Positions 1-6,695 of a DNA stretch of 59,112 bases are shown here, piece after piece. The first letter of the stretch is position 1, and each line of letters opens with the position of its first letter. This DNA comes from a virus. The stretch covers positions 1 through 59,112 of the IMG/VR virus record IMGVR_UViG_3300047564_002154; one strand, 5' to 3'. The translations under genes and the position numbers were made by a program. The notes beneath the pieces were generated by a model. That model was not told the origin of the DNA. It ran no database searches and saw only the letters and a program-made list of their open reading frames with translations.

Positions 1-26
1 GACGTATAAAGTTGAGAAGGAATTTT

Positions 27-227
27 ATGAATCAGAATATTGGTCTACTCACCATTCAAGAAGTGAATGCTGAACTCGCAAACCTTGCTGCTTTCGAACG
101 CGATACGCAAACGGATAATCTTTTTGAAGAACTTATGGAAGATAATGAGTTGTTGAGACAACATGAAGCTATGAGTTATTCTCAACAACTAGAAGATTTT
201 TCTCCATTTGATACATTTAATTCTTGA
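27..227 (+). CDS. small acidic hypothetical protein
   Basis: 66-aa acidic protein, start chosen at ATG 27 because AAGG lies 6 bases upstream; an in-frame TTG at 12 has no ribosome binding site. Rich in Glu, Asp, Asn and Gln with no Cys and no membrane segment. First of a run of same-strand small genes. I do not recognise a family. Confidence 0.6.
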   Translation: MNQNIGLLTIQEVNAELANLAAFERDTQTDNLFEELMEDNELLRQHEAMSYSQQLEDFSPFDTFNS

Positions 228-236
228 GGGTTTTAT

Positions 237-470
237 ATGATTCAGATAGACAACCTCACGCCATATCAAGCGGAAATGCTAGATCATATGTGGACATTGC
301 AAACTGATGAAGAGTATTCTGATTGGTATAATTTACTGGATGAGGAAGACCAGAAACTTGCAGACACATTGCAAGAATTGGTAATTCTGGCGACGATGGA
401 TGAAATCGTAGAACTAGAAGATTTAAAAGATGCAAAAGACGTATTAAAGAAATTTGACCAACGACAGTGA
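237..470 (+). CDS. small acidic hypothetical protein
   Basis: 77-aa protein behind a GAGGG ribosome binding site formed around the stop of the previous gene, so the two are probably cotranscribed. Very acidic (many DEE clusters), predicted mostly helical, with a basic C-terminal end. No recognised domain. Confidence 0.65.
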   Translation: MIQIDNLTPYQAEMLDHMWTLQTDEEYSDWYNLLDEEDQKLADTLQELVILATMDEIVELEDLKDAKDVLKKFDQRQ

Positions 471-473
471 ATC

Positions 474-617
474 ATGTATAATAAGGATTCAAAACCTAGA
501 AATCTTGTTGCAAAAGATCTTCGAACTCCCAAATATCGAATGCGTATAGTTGAGAGTAAGATTAAATACATTCGTAATCCGAAACACAAAAAGGAATCTT
601 ATGGCCAGCACATATGA
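474..617 (+). CDS. 47-aa conserved phage microprotein
   Basis: Short reading frame beginning 3 bases after the previous stop. The core NLVAKDLRTPKYRMR and a Lys/His-rich tail match, from memory, a small basic protein found in many tailed phages. The 3' end overlaps the next gene by 17 bases. Function unknown; the strong basic character would suit nucleic acid binding, which is inference only. Confidence 0.65.
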   Translation: MYNKDSKPRNLVAKDLRTPKYRMRIVESKIKYIRNPKHKKESYGQHI

Positions 618-849
618 ATTTGGACATGACGGTGGTTTAACTGCATTTAAAATCAAGGATCATTGTTATGATGTTGTTGAATTTACAATTATTAAATACC
701 TTGATGATAAACGCGGCAAGAGAAATATTAATAGTAGATGCACTACATTTTTCACTAAACAGGAATTTAAACAATTTTTTACGCCTTTGATTAATGATTT
801 GAAAGTAAGATTTGATAATGAAGACAATACAAGCGAACCAAACACCTGA
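601..849 (+). CDS. hypothetical protein
   Basis: 82-aa protein. Start placed at ATG 601 behind AAAAAGGA; the longer frame upstream reads through the neighbouring microprotein gene. The sequence looks like a small alpha/beta fold with a basic middle. It overlaps the next gene by about 30 bases. No family recognised. Confidence 0.65.
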   Translation: MASTYEFGHDGGLTAFKIKDHCYDVVEFTIIKYLDDKRGKRNINSRCTTFFTKQEFKQFFTPLINDLKVRFDNEDNTSEPNT

Positions 850-1117
850 ATTTAAAACATGGCTCAAGGGAGTTTTGCACGATGATGCTACAAAAAATCT
901 GTGCGTTGTGTTTACCAAGAAAGATGGTACAGAACGAGAACTATTCTGCACTCTTTCAGAGAACAGAATTCCGAATGACAAACAACCAAAACAGACGGAA
1001 AGTGGCTCTACTGCTCGATCCCTCAGCGAAGATGCGTTTCGAGTATTCGACACAGAAAAACAAGAGTGGAGATCTTTCCGCTGGGACTCGTTGAAACAAG
1101 TTAGGATTGAACTATGA
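818..1117 (+). CDS. WYL_2/Sm-like SH3 beta-barrel phage protein
   Basis: 99-aa protein with the pattern of the phage WYL_2 (DUF2693) family: a VVFTKKDGTEREL strand pair, a CTL turn, then VFDTEKQEWRSFRWDSL near the C-terminus. Family members are small beta-barrel proteins in T4-like and other phages, proposed to bind nucleic acid or ligand; no function is established. ATG 818 chosen over TTG 812. It ends in an ATGA overlap with the next gene. Confidence 0.65.
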   Translation: MKTIQANQTPEFKTWLKGVLHDDATKNLCVVFTKKDGTERELFCTLSENRIPNDKQPKQTESGSTARSLSEDAFRVFDTEKQEWRSFRWDSLKQVRIEL

Positions 1118-1308
1118 GTGAGTACAATAAAATTATCATCTTGTCTATGATTATCGTCGGAGGGATCATTATCGGACCACTCCTAACGATTTGGGCACTG
1201 AACAGCCTATTTCCAACTATACTAATCCCATACACCATCAAGACATGGTTTGCGGTTATTCTGCTTGGCGCTTTTCTCCGCGCAAATGTTTCCGTGAAAG
1301 GTAAATAA
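1114..1308 (+). CDS. small membrane protein, two TM helices
   Basis: 64 aa with two hydrophobic segments, residues about 6-30 and 38-56, joined by a short loop, ending in a Lys-rich tail (VSVKGK). Its start overlaps the stop of the preceding gene (ATGA). Probably an inner-membrane protein; no function can be read from it. Confidence 0.65.
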   Translation: MSEYNKIIILSMIIVGGIIIGPLLTIWALNSLFPTILIPYTIKTWFAVILLGAFLRANVSVKGK

Positions 1309-1553
1309 TGAATTTGACCCCAGAGCAAAAGAAAGAACTGCAAGGTGCTGTTCGTGAAATCAGCGCGTCGATGACGAGAACAGAAGCCGAACGTGATCTG
1401 ATTCGTGAAATTGTGAAAGACCAATCCCAAAAACATTCTATCCCCAAAAAAATCATTAGTAAAATTGCTAAGACTTATCATAAGCAAAATCTAACGCAAG
1501 AAATTGCAGACCACGAAGAATTCGTGGAGATTTACGATACAGTCACGAAATAA
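1308..1553 (+). CDS. dsbA: DsbA-like dsDNA-binding late transcription protein
   Basis: 81-aa helical protein. The C-terminal half aligns by eye with T4 DsbA: a RDLIREIVKD helix, a basic KIIAKTYHKQN-like segment and a closing EFVEIYDTVTK, as in T4's EEVVELYDTVF. T4 DsbA binds double-stranded DNA near late promoters and helps late transcription. A TAATG overlap couples it to the membrane protein gene upstream. Family call fairly confident, role by homology. Confidence 0.72.
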   Translation: MNLTPEQKKELQGAVREISASMTRTEAERDLIREIVKDQSQKHSIPKKIISKIAKTYHKQNLTQEIADHEEFVEIYDTVTK

Positions 1554-1582
1554 ACCTACATGTAGAGTGTCGCAAAAAACAC

Positions 1583-1611
1583 TTGCCTTTAAATGCGATT
1601 TGATGTATAAT
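1583..1611 (+). promoter_or_regulatory. sigma70-type promoter
   Basis: TTGCCT at 1583 and a perfect TATAAT at 1606 with a 17-base spacer, in the intergenic space before the 370-aa gene. The spacer begins TTAAATGC, close to the repeated promoters at 22.8-31.1 kb. Confidence 0.8.
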
Positions 1612-1639
1612 ACATATTATTAATGGAGGTTTTACACCT

Positions 1640-2752
1640 ATGAGCACATCAAAAAGTCGAGTTAAAGGTCATGTAATTTTGCAATCACGCAAGGAATTGT
1701 TGGCTAATGAACCATCAGTGACCCTGGAAAATTACAACACCAGTCTTAATTCCGCGCTATCGTGGTATAGTGAACATGCTAACGAGAAAATCCTTCGCAA
1801 GTATGCGTTAGAGTATTTTGCAAAATTCAACAAAAAACATGAAGTGTTGGCTATCAATAAAGCCACCGATGCAGAAATTCGACAGTTGGCGATTATCTGT
1901 CGGTTGAAAACACGCGAACAGTATTTGACTGAGAAACACATCAATTTTATTAGTGACACTGTCGCGAAACTTGTCAAAAAATATAAGATCATCAAAGAAA
2001 AGAAACCAGCAGAATCGCCCACTTCTAACGTCATTTCCATTCAAGAACGAATGGAAGAAAAGGCGAGAGAACTCGCTGGCGAGATTGAGGGAGCTATTGA
2101 TGATTTTGTATCCAACAACGGCAAGACGACTTTTTCTGCCAAGAATTATCTTCTAGCGAACTCAGTGGCAGCACCGATTGCAAAGCGAATCGGAGACAAA
2201 TTCGTTAAACTCTACAACGAACTTGATGCTGTGGTCAACGGAGAAGATGATCAGCTTGTTGAGGGATATTCAAATTTCAGCAAGCGAGAGCTAAAGGCAT
2301 TCCATAAATTTGTTGGAGAAATTGTTGCCGATTGCCATCAGATGGTGCAGACTGCCAAGGCTACTAGAGCACCGCGCAAACGCAAGGCTACTCCACCAAG
2401 CAAAGTTGTTGGCAAACTGAAGTACATGAAAGAATTCGCCGAACTCAATCTTAAATCTTGTAAACCAGAAGACATTCTCACTGCGAGTGAGTTGTGGGTA
2501 TATAATACGAAGTACCGTAAGGTTCAGGTATACAGAGCAGACATGAGTACGCTTAGTGTTAAAGGTACGACGATTATCGGGTTCAGTATTAAGGAATCTA
2601 TTTCAGTGACGCTACGCAAACCGGAGCAATTCTTCAAGGGATTGTCAATGGGTAAGAGAGCATTGACTGCTGCATTTAAGAAATTGACGACTAAACCTAC
2701 TACACCGAATGGTAGGATAAATCAGGATTGTATTCTTCTTGGAGCGTTTTAA
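1640..2752 (+). CDS. conserved T4-like phage protein, unknown function
   Basis: 370-aa protein with its own promoter and a GGAGG ribosome binding site. The N-terminal 230 residues are helical and charged. A basic linker (RAPRKRK, about 245-252) leads to a conserved C-terminal domain with the motifs ELWVYNTKYRKVQVY, LSVKGTTIIGF, LRKPEQFFKG and GRINQDCILL. I recall this C-terminal domain from many T4-like and aquatic phages, where it is unannotated. The basic linker suggests nucleic acid contact (inference). Confidence 0.7.
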   Translation: MSTSKSRVKGHVILQSRKELLANEPSVTLENYNTSLNSALSWYSEHANEKILRKYALEYFAKFNKKHEVLAINKATDAEIRQLAIICRLKTREQYLTEKHINFISDTVAKLVKKYKIIKEKKPAESPTSNVISIQERMEEKARELAGEIEGAIDDFVSNNGKTTFSAKNYLLANSVAAPIAKRIGDKFVKLYNELDAVVNGEDDQLVEGYSNFSKRELKAFHKFVGEIVADCHQMVQTAKATRAPRKRKATPPSKVVGKLKYMKEFAELNLKSCKPEDILTASELWVYNTKYRKVQVYRADMSTLSVKGTTIIGFSIKESISVTLRKPEQFFKGLSMGKRALTAAFKKLTTKPTTPNGRINQDCILLGAF

Positions 2753-3165
2753 TGATGCGGCGAATTAATGTCAACGAACTGACAGACGTTGCTCTCGTTT
2801 GGGCAGTTGCTACGTGTGAAGGGTACACCGACTATTGCCCCGAGACTGAAAAGATGCTGCCGCCGCATAAGACTCATGGCTTCGTGCAATTGTGCGACCT
2901 GATGTTCACAACCGACTGGGCGCAAGGTGGGATAATCATCGAGCGAGAGATAAATGTAATAGAGAAACGGGATGGGTACTGGTACGCATGGAGAGCAAAA
3001 CGAAAAGATGGGTACGTCACTTCAGACTTCAAAACCGTACCAGCTTCTAAAGAAGCATGGGCTTATGGTTCCACGCCCCTTATCGCAGCTATGCGCTGCT
3101 ACGTAAAAAGTAAAATGGGGGAAGAAGTTGAAGTGCCAGAAACATTATTATTGGTTGCACATTGA
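2752..3165 (+). CDS. ninX: NinX-like DUF2591 protein
   Basis: 137-aa protein with the DUF2591 layout: a Leu/Ala helix with DVALVWAVATCEG, a central WAQGGIIIERE strand after a proline-rich loop, and a C-terminal TPLIAAMRCYVKSKMGEEVEVP motif. NinX in lambdoid phages has no firm function. It starts in the TAATG of the previous gene; a second Met follows at once. A paralogue lies at 25603. Confidence 0.75.
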   Translation: MMRRINVNELTDVALVWAVATCEGYTDYCPETEKMLPPHKTHGFVQLCDLMFTTDWAQGGIIIEREINVIEKRDGYWYAWRAKRKDGYVTSDFKTVPASKEAWAYGSTPLIAAMRCYVKSKMGEEVEVPETLLLVAH

Positions 3166-3180
3166 TTAGGGAGAATTAAA

Positions 3181-4086
3181 ATTATACTCGTAGACTACTC
3201 TCAGGTAGCACTTGCTGCCATTCTCACCTTTCAGCGAGAACTCAAGGGTGACGAATCAGAAGTGAAGAATCTGATTCGTCACGTGACTCTATCTACACTC
3301 AAGTCGCACAAGAAAAAGTATGGTAAAGAATATGGTGAACTGATCATCTGTTGCGACGGTCGTAACTATTGGCGCAGAGAAGTGTTTGAACATTACAAAG
3401 CGTCTCGTAAGAAGAATCGCGAAGCAAGTGACCTTGATTGGCGTCTGATTTTTGACACGCTCAATGAAATGAGGCAAGATATTGCTGAACATTTTCCATG
3501 GCGAGTTATTCACGTCGACCGCGCAGAGGCAGACGACGTTATTGCAGTCATGACTGAGTGGGCACAGACTAATGATCTGATTGTAGAGGGGTTGGTTGAG
3601 GAACCGCAGAAGGTTCTTATTCTTTCTTCTGACAAAGATTTCAAGCAACTGCAGCTGGAGCCATTTTCTTCAGGTAATGTGCGTCAATGGTCGCCGATGC
3701 AGAAGAAATTTATTCAAGCATCAAAGCAAGAAATAATTGACTTTACGGTAGAACACATCGTTAAAGGTGATGCTGGCGACGGTATTCCTAACATTCTATC
3801 TAAAGATGATGTTTTTGTTTCTGGAGATAGGCAGAAGCCAGTGAGCGCAAAACGACTTGCAGAATTTATAGAAAAGGGTGTAGCAGCGTGTCGCACTGAT
3901 GAAGAAAAACGGAATTGGCACCGTAACGCAGTATTGGTTGCGTTCGACAACATCCCCAAAGAAGTTAAACAATCTATCATCAATGCACACCTAAGTAATA
4001 AGCCGAAAGCCGATAAAATGTCTGTTATGAATTATCTCATAGCAAACAAATGTCGTTTACTTCTTGATGAACTAGAAGATTTCTAA
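3181..4086 (+). CDS. rnh: T4-type RNase H (5' to 3' flap exonuclease)
   Basis: 301 aa if translation begins at ATT 3181, which lies 7 bases after GGGAG. That start restores the first catalytic segment ILVDYSQVAL, matching LIDFSQIAL of T4 RNase H; the first conventional start, GTG 3262, would remove this Asp. Other acidic metal-ligand motifs are CCDGRNYWRR, RAEADDVIAV, LSSDKDFKQL and KGDAGDGIPN. T4 RNase H removes RNA primers and flaps from lagging-strand fragments. Family call strong; the AUU start is inferred. Confidence 0.88.
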   Translation: MILVDYSQVALAAILTFQRELKGDESEVKNLIRHVTLSTLKSHKKKYGKEYGELIICCDGRNYWRREVFEHYKASRKKNREASDLDWRLIFDTLNEMRQDIAEHFPWRVIHVDRAEADDVIAVMTEWAQTNDLIVEGLVEEPQKVLILSSDKDFKQLQLEPFSSGNVRQWSPMQKKFIQASKQEIIDFTVEHIVKGDAGDGIPNILSKDDVFVSGDRQKPVSAKRLAEFIEKGVAACRTDEEKRNWHRNAVLVAFDNIPKEVKQSIINAHLSNKPKADKMSVMNYLIANKCRLLLDELEDF

Positions 4087-4102
4087 AAATTAGAGGGTTT
4101 TA

Positions 4103-4546
4103 ATGAAACAATATTTAACTGAAATGCTCAAGAGCATCAATGATGATCCCAAGTCAATTACCAAATATAAAGATGAATTTCTTTTAAAGGTCATTTTCGC
4201 GCATGCATTTCTACCATCTTATAAGTTTCAATTGCCAGAGGGTGAGCCGCCATTTAAACCTGCGGATCAACCAATGGGGATGACAGACACTAATCTTTAT
4301 GTTGAGTGTAAAAGATTCTATAATGTTTTCTGTAAACCAGAAGTGAAACCTATCCGCAGAGAAGCATTGTTTATTGGATTGTTGGAAGGTATTCATCCAG
4401 AAGAAGCGAAAGTTTTGATTGCAGTTAAAGATCAACAGTTGACCAAACTGTACCCAAAAATTACACATAAACTCGTGAGCGACGCAGGAATCATCCCCGC
4501 ACCAGAAAAGAAAGAAACGAAGAAACCTGTTGACAATAATACCTAA
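4103..4546 (+). CDS. conserved T4-like phage protein (DUF6433-like)
   Basis: 147-aa protein just after rnh with a GAGGG ribosome binding site. Motifs: YKDEFLLKVIFAHAF near the N-terminus, then LLEGIHPEEAKVLIAVKDQQL and a Lys/Pro-rich tail. I recall a similar protein beside rnh or gp32 in aquatic T4-like phages, sometimes called DUF6433. Function unknown; context suggests the replication region. Confidence 0.6.
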   Translation: MKQYLTEMLKSINDDPKSITKYKDEFLLKVIFAHAFLPSYKFQLPEGEPPFKPADQPMGMTDTNLYVECKRFYNVFCKPEVKPIRREALFIGLLEGIHPEEAKVLIAVKDQQLTKLYPKITHKLVSDAGIIPAPEKKETKKPVDNNT

Positions 4547-4559
4547 TTAGGCTATAGTT

Positions 4560-4994
4560 ATGAAACAGAAGTGGGTTGACGCATTTATGGACACTGCCGA
4601 GAGATTCGCGCAGTTGTCCACTGCAAAACGATTGCAGGTTGGTGCTGTTGTTGTGAAAGACAATCGTATCATCTCGATCGGATATAATGGCATGCCTGCT
4701 GGATGGACAAACGAATGTGAGGAAACGATTCATGGAGAAGATGACACAGTTTATACAAAAACAAAAGATGAAGTTATACACGCAGAAGCAAATTCAATAC
4801 TCAAGTTGGCTAGGGATGGTGAACGAGCAGATGGTTCCAGTCTTTTCTGCACTCACGCTCCTTGTATACAGTGCGCTAAGATGATTTATGGTGCTGGTAT
4901 CTCCAAAGTGTATTACAGAGAAGCATACCGTGACGACCTTGGTGTGCAGTTTTTGAAAAAATGTGGTGTGGAAGTTGAAAATCTTGAAAAATAA
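4560..4994 (+). CDS. cd: dCMP deaminase
   Basis: 144-aa deoxycytidylate deaminase, converting dCMP to dUMP for dTTP synthesis. Zinc site: HAEAN (residues 74-78, with the catalytic Glu) and PCIQC (about 101-105). NGMPAGW and HAPCIQCAKMIY are typical of the phage and bacterial enzyme. Followed directly by a pair of promoters, so it probably ends its transcription unit. Confidence 0.93.
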   Translation: MKQKWVDAFMDTAERFAQLSTAKRLQVGAVVVKDNRIISIGYNGMPAGWTNECEETIHGEDDTVYTKTKDEVIHAEANSILKLARDGERADGSSLFCTHAPCIQCAKMIYGAGISKVYYREAYRDDLGVQFLKKCGVEVENLEK

Positions 4995-4995
4995 C

Positions 4996-5024
4996 TTGAC
5001 TAATAATCATTTTTAAGGTATAAT
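4996..5024 (+). promoter_or_regulatory. sigma70-type promoter, first of a tandem pair
   Basis: TTGACT (4996) and TATAAT (5019) with a 17-base spacer. The whole box, spacer included, recurs at 5081 with one change in the -10, so it is a duplicated promoter. A T4-late-like TATAAATA lies just downstream at 5029-5036. Confidence 0.82.
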
Positions 5025-5028
5025 TGTT

Positions 5029-5036
5029 TATAAATA
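5029..5036 (+). promoter_or_regulatory. T4-late-like promoter box TATAAATA
   Basis: Exact TATAAATA octamer in non-coding DNA ahead of the ncRNA and tRNA region. T4 late promoters consist of this -10 element alone. Listed because a DsbA-like gene is nearby and the same box precedes other genes in the window. Confidence 0.4.
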
Positions 5037-5080
5037 GATGTTGAGCATCCCTACTTTATGTAGAACTTTTCAGAAAACGC

Positions 5081-5109
5081 TTGACTAATAATCATTTTTA
5101 AGGCATAAT
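5081..5109 (+). promoter_or_regulatory. sigma70-type promoter, second of a tandem pair
   Basis: TTGACT (5081) and CATAAT (5104) with a 17-base spacer almost identical to that of the promoter at 4996. Predicted start of RNA near 5116, so it drives the putative ncRNA that ends at the terminator at 5260. Confidence 0.78.
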
Positions 5110-5115
5110 TCTTTC

Positions 5116-5291
5116 TACTATGAAATTAAGAGCAATATCCATGTTAGAGCAGAGTCGACCACTATTAAGTAGCTGGACAGGTTCACTCTCACAGGTTGGA
5201 TATGAGATTAATAATAGTAATGGGGTGGCGAGTAGATAAAAGTATCTATATACTCACCAAAACCCCTGAGATACTCCAGGGGTTTTTTGTT
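5116..5291 (+). ncRNA. putative small structured RNA (about 175 nt)
   Basis: A free-standing unit: promoter at 5081, no convincing gene, and a strong intrinsic terminator. Internal pairing includes TAGATA-AAAG-TATCTA (about 5232-5247), extendable by a GAGTA/TACTC stem. The only frame is 39 codons (ATG 5120), with no ribosome binding site and starting almost at the predicted RNA 5' end, so I favour RNA as the product. T4 has two stable RNAs of unknown function (C and D) in its tRNA cluster, a useful precedent. Confidence 0.55.
5260..5291 (+). terminator. intrinsic terminator
   Basis: ACCCCTG and CAGGGGT (7 bp, extended by A-T pairs) around an 8-base loop, followed by TTTTTTGTTTTT. Confidence 0.85.
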
Positions 5292-5299
5292 TTTAGGGG

Positions 5300-5326
5300 T
5301 TGACGAAACAGTCAACATGAGATAAT
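5300..5326 (+). promoter_or_regulatory. probable promoter for the tRNA array
   Basis: TTGACG (5300) and GATAAT (5321) with a 15-base spacer, shorter than the 17 bases elsewhere. It lies just after the ncRNA terminator and about 40 bases before the first tRNA. Confidence 0.55.
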
Positions 5327-5363
5327 ATTCTCTCCCATTCTTTAAAAATTCGGGACTTTTTGT

Positions 5364-5439
5364 ACCCTCTTAGCCAAGTTGGTAAGGCATCGGATTTTGA
5401 TTCCGACATGCGGTGGTTCGAATCCATCAGGGGGTGCCA
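5364..5439 (+). tRNA. tRNA-Gln(TTG)
   Basis: Complete cloverleaf, 76 nt with encoded CCA: acceptor ACCCTCT/AGGGGGT, anticodon stem TCGGA/TCCGA with loop TTTTGAT, T-loop TTCGAAT. Its CCA is also the first three bases of the stem-loop element at 5437. Confidence 0.93.
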
Positions 5440-5545
5440 TATTGAAGCGCATTAAAGGAAAGACAGAGTGGCGACTGTTCGGTGCACAGCTAGCGCACCG
5501 CAAGCACAAATGAGCTAACATGTGTATTAGTGTGTTTCAATATGG
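5437..5545 (+). ncRNA. structured RNA element with long closing stem, copy 1
   Basis: 109-nt element closed by CCATATTGAA and TTCAATATGG (10 perfect pairs), extended to about 16 bp by GCGCAT with GTGTGT using G-T pairs. Inside is CGGTGC-loop-GCACCG. The closing stem recurs almost unchanged in the element at 5645, while the interiors have diverged. The first three bases are the CCA of tRNA-Gln, so tRNA maturation and this fold compete. No reading frame of note. Confidence 0.55.
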
Positions 5546-5644
5546 TAGATAGTCAGTTCTAAAAATGGGTACTCAGAATATCCGTTCTCGAAAGGTGCAA
5601 ATCCTGGTTAAGCATAGTAGCCGAGTGAAAAGAGGGCAGACTAG
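5546..5644 (+). other. tRNA-array spacer, possible degenerate tRNA
   Basis: About 100 bases between the two stem-loop elements with no gene. It contains GGGTA-CTCAGAA-TATCC, a perfect 5-bp stem with a 7-base loop like a CAG (Leu) anticodon arm, followed by a T-arm-like AGG-TGCAAAT-CCT, but I find no matching acceptor stem. Possibly a decayed tRNA or part of a larger RNA. Confidence 0.3.
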
Positions 5645-5734
5645 CCATATTGAAGCGCATTGCGCGAGCCGGACAATCTCAGTTCGCTGCCTAGCACGAT
5701 CAGGAGAGGACGAAGCCAGTGTGTTTCAATATGG
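5645..5734 (+). ncRNA. structured RNA element with long closing stem, copy 2
   Basis: 90-nt element with the same 16-bp closing stem as copy 1 (CCATATTGAAGCGCAT pairing with GTGTGTTTCAATATGG). The interior differs but keeps a related core, GTTCGCTGCCTAGCAC here against GTTCGGTGC...CTAGCGCAC in copy 1. Its 3' GG is shared with the acceptor of the tRNA-like sequence at 5733. Confidence 0.55.
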
Positions 5735-5803
5735 GTCAAAATAGTTCGGCATTACCAGTGCGCCGCAGTGTTGGTAGCGGTTCGATTCCGCTTTGATCCA
5801 CCA
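5733..5803 (+). tRNA. tRNA-like element without a standard D or anticodon arm
   Basis: Good acceptor stem GGGTCAA/TTGATCC plus ACCA, and a perfect T-arm AGCGG-TTCGATT-CCGCT. Between them are only 35 bases: no normal D-arm, and an 8-bp hairpin (ACCAGTGC/GTGTTGGT, loop GCCGCA) instead of a 5-bp anticodon stem. At 71 nt it is short. It could be a decayed tRNA or a tRNA-mimic substrate for CCA or T-arm enzymes. Confidence 0.45.
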
Positions 5804-5810
5804 AATTTTT

Positions 5811-5885
5811 GCCGATGTAGCTCAGTGGAAGAGCAGTGTCTTGATAAGGCATTGGTCAGTGGTTCAATCCCACTCATCGGTACCA
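5811..5885 (+). tRNA. tRNA-Ile(GAT)
   Basis: Acceptor GCCGATG/CATCGGT, anticodon loop TTGATAA (GAT), T-arm CAGTG-GTTCAAT-like, encoded ACCA. 75 nt. Confidence 0.9.
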
Positions 5886-5892
5886 AGTTTAT

Positions 5893-5930
5893 GGAAGCGT
5901 GGTAGAGTTGGTTTATTACTACAGTTCGTG
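5893..5930 (+). pseudogene. 5' fragment of a tRNA-Ser-like gene
   Basis: GGAAGCGTGGTAGAGTTGG resembles the first third of the intact tRNA-Ser at 6586 (GGAAGTGTGGCTGAGTGG), with the same TTTAT before it. No anticodon arm or 3' half follows; instead an HNH endonuclease gene begins 40 bases later. Read as a tRNA remnant left by duplication or endonuclease insertion. Confidence 0.45.
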
Positions 5931-5971
5931 TAAAAGATGCTTTTGACTAAATAATAGTAGGAGGTACTACT

Positions 5972-6418
5972 ATGAATTGTCAATTTTGCGGTAAACAGAT
6001 AAACAATGCTGGTTCTTTAAAGGCGCACGAAAATGTGTGTAAACAAAACCCAAACGCGGTTAAGAAAGTTAGAAGTCCATTAGCTGGTGCCAAAAAAGGA
6101 CACGTGGCTTGGAACAAAGGTAAGAAAACTGGAAGAATCCAGTACTGGAAAGATCGATATCCTCTTGAAGAGGTTATGGTAGAAAATTCTAGTTATACAA
6201 GACACTCTCTTAAAGCCAGAATACTCGAAGAGAATTTGATTGAGTATCGTTGTGCTTGTTGCGGTATTGGTCCAGAATGGAACGGCAATCCTATGCCACT
6301 GATTCTTGATCACATCAACGGAATTAACAACGATAATCGTTTAGTGAATTTAAGATTTGTTTGTAGTAATTGTGATACACAGTTACCAACGTACAAAGCA
6401 AAGAACAAAGGAAGATAG
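5972..6418 (+). CDS. HNH homing endonuclease
   Basis: 148 aa. N-terminal C2HC zinc finger (Cys3, Cys6, His19, Cys23), a basic linker with AWNKGKKTG, and an HNH domain with Cys pairs around LDHINGINNDNRLVNLRFVCSNC. Strong ribosome binding site AGGAGGT. The gene sits inside the tRNA array and its last 9 bases, stop codon included, are also the first 9 bases of tRNA-Ser(TGA). A late-promoter-like ACTAAATA precedes it at 5946. HNH enzymes of this type spread themselves between phages. Confidence 0.85.
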   Translation: MNCQFCGKQINNAGSLKAHENVCKQNPNAVKKVRSPLAGAKKGHVAWNKGKKTGRIQYWKDRYPLEEVMVENSSYTRHSLKARILEENLIEYRCACCGIGPEWNGNPMPLILDHINGINNDNRLVNLRFVCSNCDTQLPTYKAKNKGR

Positions 6419-6496
6419 GGTGCATGGTGCGCAAATGGTCTTGAAAACCATCCTACTGCGAGAGCGGTAACAGTTCGATTCCGTTATCTTCCTCCA
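6410..6496 (+). tRNA. tRNA-Ser(TGA)
   Basis: Acceptor GGAAGAT/ATCTTCC, anticodon stem ATGGT/ACCAT with loop CTTGAAA (TGA), long variable arm typical of class II tRNA, encoded CCA. Its 5' end overlaps the 3' end of the HNH gene. Confidence 0.88.
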
Positions 6497-6502
6497 ATAT
6501 AT

Positions 6503-6578
6503 GCACGTTTAATTCAGTGGTTAGAAGGCAATCCTTACAAGATTGAGGTCGGTGGTTCGAATCCATCAACGTGCACCA
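6503..6578 (+). tRNA. tRNA-Val(TAC)
   Basis: Acceptor GCACGTT/AACGTGC, anticodon stem CAATC/GATTG with loop CTTACAA, T-loop TTCGAAT, encoded ACCA. Confidence 0.93.
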
Positions 6579-6585
6579 AGTTTAT

Positions 6586-6675
6586 GGAAGTGTGGCTGAG
6601 TGGTCTAAGGCAGCTGCCTAGAAAGCAGTCGAGTCTTCATTGGCTCCGTGGGTTCGAATCCTACCACTTCCGCCA
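6586..6675 (+). tRNA. tRNA-Ser(AGA)
   Basis: Class II tRNA, 90 nt, acceptor GGAAGTG/CACTTCC with GCCA. The anticodon stem GCTGC/GCAGT and loop CTAGAAA give AGA. An A at position 34 is rare in bacterial serine tRNAs, which normally use GGA or TGA for these codons. Confidence 0.82.
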
Positions 6676-6695
6676 TTTTAATTAAGGAGCGTATC

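Noticed and set aside
5120-5239. 39-codon frame inside the putative ncRNA
   Set aside because: No ribosome binding site and starts within a few bases of the predicted RNA 5' end; kept as a possibility only, since leaderless starts seem to occur elsewhere here.
5546-5644. tRNA-Leu(CAG) gene
   Set aside because: Only an anticodon-arm-like hairpin and a weak T-arm are present; acceptor stem and CCA cannot be found.
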